From: Chitinophagales bacterium
GTDB taxonomy: Bacteria; Bacteroidota; Bacteroidia; Chitinophagales; UBA10324
NCBI GenBank assembly: GCA_019694975.1
Contig: JAIBAY010000002.1
Location: 695,252 to 759,251 of the forward strand
Direction: 5' to 3'
Length of the DNA stretch: 64,000 nt
This document shows positions 1-7,166 of the stretch, piece after piece. The translations under genes and the position numbers were made by a program. Positions within the stretch are counted from its first letter, which is position 1; each line of letters opens with the position of its first letter. The notes under the pieces were generated by a model. The model worked only from the letters and a program-made list of their open reading frames with translations. It was not told where the DNA came from and did not search any database.

Positions 1-108
1 GAGAGCTTCCGCGTTTTAATCTCTATGCGACGTAGTTTCTTACGCTTGTCGGAGGTAGAGGATGATATGGATGTTCTGGCAGTCAAAGGCAGCAGTTGTG
101 AGATGTGA
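1..108 (+). CDS. Possible 3' end of a gene entering from the left
   Basis: Frame 1 is open from the first base to a TGA at 106-108 and gives 35 residues rich in Arg, Asp and Glu, ending in VKGSSCEM. It could be the tail of a plus-strand gene that starts outside the window. The stretch is too short to name, and an open run of this length can arise by chance. I do not recognise the sequence. Confidence 0.2.
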   Translation, partial: ESFRVLISMRRSFLRLSEVEDDMDVLAVKGSSCEM

Positions 109-117
109 AAGTGAACT

Positions 118-414
118 TCACGGATGTTGATCAATGAGCAAACAGCAAGAGGTGCCGCTGATTGTATTCCGTGCCATGCATAAGAACGTAAAGGCTTGCC
201 TGCTGAAGAGCCGGCTTCGCTGCGCTTCAACACTGGTTCTGACAGCACCATCCGGATTTTGTCCTTCTGATATTTTATTAAATGCTGATGCCGGAAATTG
301 CATATTGATTGCTTTCATCTCAACAGGAAAATCCCATGTTTTCATCCATACGTTTAATACAGTATTTGCAACATATTTACTCATAGCAGATGTCGAGTTT
401 CTTTCCGCCTTCAT
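118..414 (-). CDS. Doubtful small ORF downstream of the MoxR gene
   Basis: This is an open frame of about 98 codons from an ATG at 412-414 (a TTG lies two codons earlier). It follows the MoxR stop by about 30 bp on the same strand. The first half (around VLNVWMKTWDFPVEMKAI) has plausible composition. The second half is rich in Ser, Arg and Cys and looks non-coding. An overlapping plus-strand frame (134-478) is no better. Many Bacteroidota carry a DUF58 gene after moxR, but this is not one. The 1-443 stretch otherwise shows nothing I can support. It may be a gene remnant or spacer. Confidence 0.2.
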   Translation of the reverse strand: MKAERNSTSAMSKYVANTVLNVWMKTWDFPVEMKAINMQFPASAFNKISEGQNPDGAVRTSVEAQRSRLFSRQAFTFLCMARNTISGTSCCLLIDQHP

Positions 415-443
415 CAACAACCAGTCAACAACCCTGCAACGGC

Positions 444-1454
444 CTATGGTACTTCCACTGCATTTAAAATCTCACTGATTACATCCTCGGGCGTTACACT
501 ATCAGCTTCCGCCTCGTATGTCAGACCGATGCGATGACGCATCACATCATAGCAGATGGCACGCACATCTTCCGGAATCACATATCCCCGCCTTTTTATG
601 AATGCATAAGCTTTTGCCGCCACGGCAATGTTGATACTGGCGCGTGGCGAACCGCCATAGCTGATCAGTGGTTTCAGTTTATCCAGTTTGTATTCTTCCG
701 GTTTGCGGGTTGCAAAGACAATGTGGAGGATATAACGTTCAATCTTCTCATCCATATAAATTTCACGGACGGTCTTCCTCGCATTCACTATTTCCTCCTT
801 GTTCACGACCGGATTGATGACCTTATCAGCCAGTTGCATGTTTTGCCGTATGATGAGTTGCTCCTCATCAATCTTCGGATAGTTGATCACGGCCTTGAGC
901 ATGAATCGATCTACCTGGGCTTCCGGCAACGGATACGTTCCTTCCTGTTCAATAGGATTCTGGGTAGCCAGCACCAGGAAAGGCTCGTCCAGTTTAAAGG
1001 TTTTATCGCCGATAGTCACCTGTCTTTCCTGCATCGCCTCGAGCAATGCTGACTGCACTTTTGCCGGAGCGCGGTTAATCTCATCGGCCAGCACAAAGTT
1101 GGCGAAGACCGGCCCCTTCTTCACGGCGAATTCACCGTCCTTCTGACTGTAAATCATCGTACCGATCAGATCGGCCGGCAGCAGGTCGGGCGTGAATTGA
1201 ATTCTTGCGAACCTGGCATGAATGGCTGCCGCCAGCGATTTGATGGCCAGCGTTTTCGCGAGCCCCGGAACACCTTCGAGCAGGATATGTCCGTTTGACA
1301 GCAGGGCCAGCATGAGTCGTTCAATCATGTACTTCTGCCCTACGATTGTTTTGCCCAATTCGATACTCAGCAGTTCCACGAAGGCGCTTTCGCGGTTGAT
1401 GCGCTCATTGAGCGAAGCGATATCAACGGTTGTATTTTGTCCGATCAGTTCCAT
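444..1454 (-). CDS. MoxR-family AAA+ ATPase
   Basis: This is a 336-residue cytoplasmic AAA+ ATPase of the MoxR/RavA group. These act as chaperone-like ATPases that help mature or activate partner complexes, often with VWA-domain or DUF58 proteins. Walker A is GVPGLAKT at about residues 61-68 and Walker B is LADE at about 121-124. Sensor 1 (LATQNP) and the EAQVDRF arginine-finger region follow, and the C-terminal lid domain is present. Length and motifs are normal for the family. The ATG at 1454 gives the expected N-terminus. No DUF58 or VWA partner is visible downstream before the window ends, so the client is unknown. Confidence 0.93.
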   Translation of the reverse strand: MELIGQNTTVDIASLNERINRESAFVELLSIELGKTIVGQKYMIERLMLALLSNGHILLEGVPGLAKTLAIKSLAAAIHARFARIQFTPDLLPADLIGTMIYSQKDGEFAVKKGPVFANFVLADEINRAPAKVQSALLEAMQERQVTIGDKTFKLDEPFLVLATQNPIEQEGTYPLPEAQVDRFMLKAVINYPKIDEEQLIIRQNMQLADKVINPVVNKEEIVNARKTVREIYMDEKIERYILHIVFATRKPEEYKLDKLKPLISYGGSPRASINIAVAAKAYAFIKRRGYVIPEDVRAICYDVMRHRIGLTYEAEADSVTPEDVISEILNAVEVP

Positions 1455-1473
1455 AGTAAATTTTAACGGGGGT

Positions 1474-1481
1474 CAAAAATA
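1474..1481 (-). promoter_or_regulatory. Candidate -7 element for the MoxR gene
   Basis: Read on the minus strand this is TATTTTTG, a match to the Bacteroidota -7 consensus TAnnTTTG, 20 bp upstream of the ATG. No clear -33 TTG lies at the right distance, so the call rests on one 8-bp match. Confidence 0.25.
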
Positions 1482-1737
1482 AATGGTCAGTTCCTGATTT
1501 TTAAAACTTTAGCTTTTTCTTAAGATTTGCACTCAGCCATTGCAACGACCATCACGGCAGCAGGCATAAATTAACTGCCATGCAACATATGACGGTTAAT
1601 AGGAAATCGCAGTGATGCCGAGCCGGTGAGTGACTGATGTCCTTCAAGCGACCTTTTGCAGGGCAAGCCATTTCCGGTAGCACATGGAAAAGTGCAACCC
1701 GTTCTTAATAACCAAAATCTTTCCGTTTCAACCGGCA

Positions 1738-2130
1738 ATGAAAAGCAAAATTCTAAATATCAGCCTCGTATTCACTTCCCTTGCAGGTTACCTTGAATGG
1801 GGAAAAGACAATCATTTGTTTTTGATACAGGCAGAGATGGAAATAATTTCAAAACTCATTAGCGATCCGCTCGCTGTCGTACATCCGTTCATTCTGCTCC
1901 CATTCGCCGGTCAACTTATTCTTCTCATTACGCTATTTCAAAAAAAACCGGGCAAGCTGCTAACATTCGCCGGGCTTGGCTGTATCGGATTGTTACTGGC
2001 ATTCATGTTTGTGATCGGACTGATCAGCCTGAACATAAAAATTCTTGCTTCCACCATTCCTTTTGTTTGTACGGGAATACTTGTAATTATGTATCACATA
2101 AAAAATAGTGACCGTGTTGTTAATGGCTAA
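1738..2130 (+). CDS. Small four-helix membrane protein, unknown function
   Basis: I start this at the ATG at 1738 (130 residues); the frame is also open from an ATG at 1684. Four hydrophobic stretches are visible: about residues 5-20, 40-60, 72-92 and 97-117. There are no catalytic motifs, and I do not recognise the family. The 3' end overlaps the start of the downstream zinc peptidase by a few bases, so the two are probably co-transcribed and translationally coupled. Confidence 0.6.
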   Translation: MKSKILNISLVFTSLAGYLEWGKDNHLFLIQAEMEIISKLISDPLAVVHPFILLPFAGQLILLITLFQKKPGKLLTFAGLGCIGLLLAFMFVIGLISLNIKILASTIPFVCTGILVIMYHIKNSDRVVNG

Positions 2131-2902
2131 AATCCTGCTGGCAGTTTTTATTTTCCCGGGCCTCCTGCGCAGCGGTGCTGATCAAAGCAACTGGATTACG
2201 GAAGAGAATAAAAATTATTCTTTCCATTATACGAAGGAAGATGCGGCTTATAAAGATGAGTACACAAGAATGATCGATGAAGGAATTCGTACCGTCAATT
2301 CTTTCTTCAAAATTCCGTTTCAGCAAAATTTTGATGTATTTGTTTATCCGGACAGGCCATCATTAGACAGTACCTGGCGGGCAGACTGGAGCATGCCGGA
2401 CTTTCATTCCGAATGCTGGATGGTGGCCAGCGGCGTGGCGCAAAAACTTGATCTGCTTTCGCCGGCAACGTGGGATGCATCATCCTGCGAACATTCCTAT
2501 CTTGACCGTATTAAAACACAACAACTGATAACGCATGAGCTGGTGCATGTCTTTCACGGCCAGTATAATATCAGTCCTGATTTCAGCCAAACAGACGGAA
2601 TAGACTGGTTTGTAGAAGGGCTGGCTACTTATGCTTCGGGGCAATGCGATGCGGAAAGGCTTGCCGAAGTCAGGGGTGCAATCGACCGCGGCACGATTCC
2701 AGCCACACTTGATGAATACTGGAGCGGCAAGCTGAAGTACGGATTATCGGGTTCGATGGTGCAGTTTATAGATCAGCATTACGGCAGGGCGCAACTCATT
2801 TCACTTTTGCAATACCACAGTAAAATTCAGCTGCTGCAGGTGCTTCACACAACAGATATGGAGTTGATACAACAATGGGCAGAATTTATGAGGCAGCGCT
2901 GA
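2123..2902 (+). CDS. Secreted HExxH zinc peptidase (gluzincin, peptidase-MA-like)
   Basis: This is a 259-residue protein with an N-terminal signal-like hydrophobic stretch (about residues 3-15). The core carries HELVH (H138, E139, H142) and, 22 residues later, WFVEGLATY with E165 as the probable third zinc ligand. That HExxH plus downstream EGxA arrangement is typical of the peptidase-MA/M1-like gluzincin fold. It probably acts in the periplasm or outside the cell; the substrate is unknown. I chose the ATG at 2123; a GTG five codons earlier is also possible. It overlaps the upstream membrane-protein gene, and its last 17 bases overlap the end of the convergent potassium-channel gene. Confidence 0.75.
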   Translation: MAKILLAVFIFPGLLRSGADQSNWITEENKNYSFHYTKEDAAYKDEYTRMIDEGIRTVNSFFKIPFQQNFDVFVYPDRPSLDSTWRADWSMPDFHSECWMVASGVAQKLDLLSPATWDASSCEHSYLDRIKTQQLITHELVHVFHGQYNISPDFSQTDGIDWFVEGLATYASGQCDAERLAEVRGAIDRGTIPATLDEYWSGKLKYGLSGSMVQFIDQHYGRAQLISLLQYHSKIQLLQVLHTTDMELIQQWAEFMRQR

Positions 2903-3857
2903 TTCCCGGCAAGTCCACCTTCTCATAATCATCTATCATATTCACATAGTGTATCGTAGCGCCATCAGGTGATTCGCGGAAATTAAGAATGAACCGCGCA
3001 CCCCAGATGAGGTTTTCCTTCTTATATGCGATACGCGAATGAACATGGTTTGAAAACGTTTCATCAAAAGCCTTGAAGTAGACCAGGATCTCGATATCTT
3101 CTTTCTCCCAGTCTTCCATAGTTCTTCCAAATAACGGACTCTCTTCATTGATCGGATGTACGACAGTCCAGGTGAGCGGCATCATATTAATACGGTGCCT
3201 TTCCAGCTTGAGCGGATAGAACATGCGTCGCTCTTCGCCGTCAACCAGATCAATCCTGTTCATCGTCACCTGCACATCGGCATCTACCAGTTGTGAAGTA
3301 CGTTTGTTGGCAATGCGAAACATGAAAGCTGTTCCTTGCTGATAATTGGAGATCAGTGCATGGCGGCTGTGAATGATACGCGCATTCGGCCTTGAAAATT
3401 TACCATACAGCAATCCGGTAGCGAGGGCAAAAATCAGCAATCCCACCATGGCTTCCAGTGAAGCCACCCAACTTGCTGCCGTACTGACTGGTGCTATCCT
3501 TCCATATCCCACCGTGGTCAATGATTGCGCACTGAAGAAAAAGCAATGCTGAAAGGCATCCCACCTGGTTGTTCCCGAATAAGCGGTCAGCTCATGCACA
3601 CCAATCAGATAGTAAACGGTGGCAAAAAAACTGTTAACGGTAAGGAAAGTGATCAGCACAGTGAGGTTGAACTTCCACCAGGGCATTGTTATCAGGCCAT
3701 GATAAATTTCATAGGGTTTGAACATTGGCAACCCTTCCACTTTCACATTAAATGAACCATTGGGCTTGAACGAATGCCTGTTACGCGATTGCACTTTAGC
3801 ACTTAATCCGGTACTGTCATCATGCCGGATGGATTGCGGATTTTCAGGGTTATTCAT
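2886..3857 (-). CDS. KirBac-type inward-rectifier potassium channel
   Basis: This is a 323-residue integral membrane channel. The order is a cytoplasmic N-terminus with slide helix (PWWKFN, about 59-64), TM1 (about 65-85), pore helix and filter TVGYG (115-119), TM2 (about 126-150), then a roughly 170-residue cytoplasmic beta-sandwich. This matches prokaryotic KirBac channels in length and layout. In that family the C-terminal domain gates K+ flow in response to ligands and lipids. The ATG at 3857 is preferred over a TTG three codons upstream. The gene stands alone on this strand and converges with the zinc peptidase, with a 17-bp overlap. Confidence 0.92.
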   Translation of the reverse strand: MNNPENPQSIRHDDSTGLSAKVQSRNRHSFKPNGSFNVKVEGLPMFKPYEIYHGLITMPWWKFNLTVLITFLTVNSFFATVYYLIGVHELTAYSGTTRWDAFQHCFFFSAQSLTTVGYGRIAPVSTAASWVASLEAMVGLLIFALATGLLYGKFSRPNARIIHSRHALISNYQQGTAFMFRIANKRTSQLVDADVQVTMNRIDLVDGEERRMFYPLKLERHRINMMPLTWTVVHPINEESPLFGRTMEDWEKEDIEILVYFKAFDETFSNHVHSRIAYKKENLIWGARFILNFRESPDGATIHYVNMIDDYEKVDLPGISAAS

Positions 3858-4082
3858 GGTGCTCAATAGTATTTTAATGCTGTAAAGCTACAAATGTGAA
3901 CAAGGAAGCCGACTTATGCAAGAAAGGCACGCACTAACCAACATTCAGTCTGTAATCATGATGGTTCAGGCAATTTTCATCACATCTTACTATTCATAAA
4001 TATTTAATATAAGGTTGCTGCCTTATTCCGCATGCTTCATAAAAAACAAAAAGACAAAATCGAATCTGCCGGTAAAAGCGAT

Positions 4083-4090
4083 TACATTTG
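4083..4090 (+). promoter_or_regulatory. Candidate -7 element for the nuclease-fold gene
   Basis: TACATTTG fits TAnnTTTG and lies about 60 bp before the likely start. No TTG is seen at the -33 distance. The rest of 3858-4148 shows no gene. Confidence 0.3.
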
Positions 4091-4148
4091 TTTTGCCGGT
4101 TCACCGAAACCTTCCTTCTTAACCCCTGATTAGCCAGGCTTTTCAAGT

Positions 4149-7100
4149 TTGAACACCTTTTTACTTCATAAGTGCCGGGCAGTTTTTGCCCCATTAATTC
4201 AACTGCGGTTTCAGCAGTTGCGTATTTGCATCGTTTTCGGTGGTATATTGCTGAGCGGGTCATTATTTGCTCAACAGACTGATCAGGTGATGCTGATGGC
4301 ATACAACCTGCTGGATTATCCGGATGCGGCCAACACCGAGGCAGACACGGCTTTGCGCAATCCAAGTTTCAGAACCATCATCGGAGCCGTTCAGCCGGAT
4401 CTGCTCGTAGTTACTGAATTGAATTCGTTATCAGGTATGAACGGATTCCTGACCCATGTGATGAATGCTTCGACAACTTCTTATAGCGCCGCACCATTTA
4501 TTGACGGGCCTGATTCTGATAACGGGTTGTATTACAGATCTTCTAAATTCATTTTCATCAGTCATAAAAAAATCAAGACTGATTTGCGCAACATCAGTGA
4601 ATTCAAGCTGCTGCATATTAACTCCGGAGATACCATCAGGGTGTATGCCTTGCACCTGAAGGCCAGCTCCGGAACTGCCAATGAATTACAAAGGGCGATG
4701 GAGGTAGATAGCTTACGGAAGGAGACCAATGCGCTTCCGGCAGGAACAGATTTCATTGTTTGCGGCGATTTTAATTTTTATAGTGAATCAGAAAGCGGCT
4801 ATCAGAAACTTTTGCAGATCACAGGCGGCAATGAAGGACATTGTGTTGATCCGATCAGCCTGTCAGGATCGTGGAACAACATCGCGTATGCAATACATCA
4901 TACACAATCGACCCGTATAAGAGCATTTGGAGGCGGTTCGACAGGCGGAATGGACGACCGTTTTGACCTTGTGCTGTATTCGAAAGCCATCAGTCAAAGC
5001 GGAGGAGTAACTTTCGTTCCCAACTCACAGATCGCATTCGGCAATGATGGCAATCATTACAATGATTCGATCAACAGGATGCCCAATAATGCAGTGGCGC
5101 AGTATGTAGCTGACGCATTGCATAATGCTTCGGACCATATACCGGTCTTATCCCAATTTTCAATTCAATATGGTGCAAGCGCTCCGCCGGATGCCGGAGT
5201 TGTATCGCTTGTTACGCCCGGTGCAGCCATTTGCTCTGCAACTAATCAGACACTTCAGGTACAGGTGAAAAACTTCGCTGCAGACAGCCTGAATTTTGCG
5301 GTGCATAATCTGCAGGTGGTACTACAAGTGACAGATCCTGTTTCCGGCATACATAATTTTTCAGCAACCATCAGCAGCGGCTCGCTGCAAGGCAACACCG
5401 TCATGGTCATAACATTTGACAGCACACTTACGATGCTCAACGCTGGAAACTATGTTTTCAATGCTTATACCGTTTTGAATGGTGACGGCAATGCTGACAA
5501 TAATGCCATGGCCGCCACCAGTGTAATGGTGTATTCCACACCCACGGTTTCCATAACACCACAAAGTCCTGTTTCTTTATGCAGTGGTTCTTCTGTAACG
5601 CTTACTGCCGGCAACAGTCAAAGTTATTTGTGGTCTACCGGAGCAACTACACAGTCAATTTTAGTATCAACCGCCGGAGAATACGCAGTTACCATCACCG
5701 CGACCACAGGATGTTCAGCCACCTCAGCGCCCGTAACGGTGAACATGGTGAGCCAGGGAGGCGGAACTGTATTCGCGGAAACAATGGGCAGCGTGCCGGC
5801 TACCACAGCTATCAGTTTGCATGAAGCTAACAATGGATTCGACAATGACTTATTCACTATGACAGGCAGTGCTGATGTGCGGAACACGCAGAGCTCGCTC
5901 GGCCTGTATGCAAATGCCTCCGGAGGAGCCAATGTATTTATTACCAATTCACCGGGAAGAGATTTTATGATATCAGGCATTAATACATCCAATTATATCA
6001 ATCCTGCATTGTCCTTCGCCATTTTTAAAAGTACCATTGCATCCACCGCCAGTGACCTGTCAGTACAAGTCAGCAGTGATGGCATCAATTACTATAGCCT
6101 TTCCTTTCCACCTTTACCATCAGGTTCGGGCACAGCAAACTGGTATTATCGAACGGCAACCGGAACGATTCCTGCTGTTTCCAATCTCAGGATCCGGTTT
6201 CTGCAAAATGGTAACATTACACAATACAGGATTGACGACATACTGTTGTCACATGCAGGTGAGGTACCGGCCATCACGGCAAGCGGACCTCTCACAGTGT
6301 GCACCGGAGAACATGTGGTGCTTAGCATCGGTGCCGTTGCAGGTGCCGGTTATCAATGGAAAAAAGACGGCGTAGTGATTCAGGGCGCCACATCACTGCA
6401 ATTCGAAGCATCCGCAACCGGTGCATATTCCTGTGATGCGATCAATGCATGTGGCACTTACAGTTCGAATGTAATCAGCGTGGTGGTGAACAACTGCCAG
6501 GCAATTTTACAGTTGAAGCTTTTTATTGAGGGTTACTATGCGGCAGATGGCCTGATGAAACCGGTACTTTTAAATCAGGGCGTTGATCAGGATCCATTTT
6601 CTGATGCTGTTGACACGATAATGGTTGAATTACATGATGCACAAAGCCCGGAGATGATTATCACTTCCGTAAAAAGCATCCTGCACACGAATGGAACTGT
6701 ATACTGTACCCTATCTTCTTCCGTCATCGGCGTTTCTGCATACATCGCGATTCATCAAAGGAATGCACTGGAAACCTGGAGTTCAGTGCCTTTGCTGATG
6801 ACTGATTCCAATGTATATGATTTCACAACAGGAATTACGCAGGCATTTCCTGATAACGTGAACCCAAATCCACAAATGATTTTTCTGCCCGATGCCGGCC
6901 TATGGGCATTTTACAGTGGTGATGTTAACCAGGATGGACAAATTGCGGGAGATGATTTTAACCTGGTTGAGGTGAATGTCACCGACCAGGCTTTCGGCTA
7001 TTTTTCAACTGATCTGACCGGCGAAGGCGCTTCTGACGGATCTGATTTCAATCTGCTGGAAGTGAATGCCAGCTATGGATTGTTCGCTGCACATCCCTGA
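4149..7100 (+). CDS. Secreted endonuclease/exonuclease/phosphatase-fold protein with Ig-like and dockerin-like C-terminus
   Basis: This is about 983 residues. A signal peptide (around RICIVFGGILLSGSLFAQ) is followed by a complete EEP domain of roughly 290 residues. Its residues appear intact: NLLDY, VTELN (Glu), HLKAS (His), GDFNF (Asp/Asn), DDRFDLVL and the final SDHIP. A CARDB-like segment, an Ig/PKD-like segment, a galactose-binding-like region and a second Ig-like segment follow. The end carries two Ca-binding-type repeats (GDVNQDGQIAGDDFN and DLTGEGASDGSDFN) like dockerin EF-hands. It probably acts outside the cell on nucleic acid or phosphoesters. There is no ATG before the signal peptide, so TTG at 4149 or TTG at 4218 must start it. 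No canonical T9SS type A sorting domain is visible. Confidence 0.8.
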   Translation: MNTFLLHKCRAVFAPLIQLRFQQLRICIVFGGILLSGSLFAQQTDQVMLMAYNLLDYPDAANTEADTALRNPSFRTIIGAVQPDLLVVTELNSLSGMNGFLTHVMNASTTSYSAAPFIDGPDSDNGLYYRSSKFIFISHKKIKTDLRNISEFKLLHINSGDTIRVYALHLKASSGTANELQRAMEVDSLRKETNALPAGTDFIVCGDFNFYSESESGYQKLLQITGGNEGHCVDPISLSGSWNNIAYAIHHTQSTRIRAFGGGSTGGMDDRFDLVLYSKAISQSGGVTFVPNSQIAFGNDGNHYNDSINRMPNNAVAQYVADALHNASDHIPVLSQFSIQYGASAPPDAGVVSLVTPGAAICSATNQTLQVQVKNFAADSLNFAVHNLQVVLQVTDPVSGIHNFSATISSGSLQGNTVMVITFDSTLTMLNAGNYVFNAYTVLNGDGNADNNAMAATSVMVYSTPTVSITPQSPVSLCSGSSVTLTAGNSQSYLWSTGATTQSILVSTAGEYAVTITATTGCSATSAPVTVNMVSQGGGTVFAETMGSVPATTAISLHEANNGFDNDLFTMTGSADVRNTQSSLGLYANASGGANVFITNSPGRDFMISGINTSNYINPALSFAIFKSTIASTASDLSVQVSSDGINYYSLSFPPLPSGSGTANWYYRTATGTIPAVSNLRIRFLQNGNITQYRIDDILLSHAGEVPAITASGPLTVCTGEHVVLSIGAVAGAGYQWKKDGVVIQGATSLQFEASATGAYSCDAINACGTYSSNVISVVVNNCQAILQLKLFIEGYYAADGLMKPVLLNQGVDQDPFSDAVDTIMVELHDAQSPEMIITSVKSILHTNGTVYCTLSSSVIGVSAYIAIHQRNALETWSSVPLLMTDSNVYDFTTGITQAFPDNVNPNPQMIFLPDAGLWAFYSGDVNQDGQIAGDDFNLVEVNVTDQAFGYFSTDLTGEGASDGSDFNLLEVNASYGLFAAHP

Positions 7101-7166
7101 TGTAACAGCATTGATCCTTTAATGATGATTTACAATTCTATAAGCACAGCACATTAAAAGCAGGAT

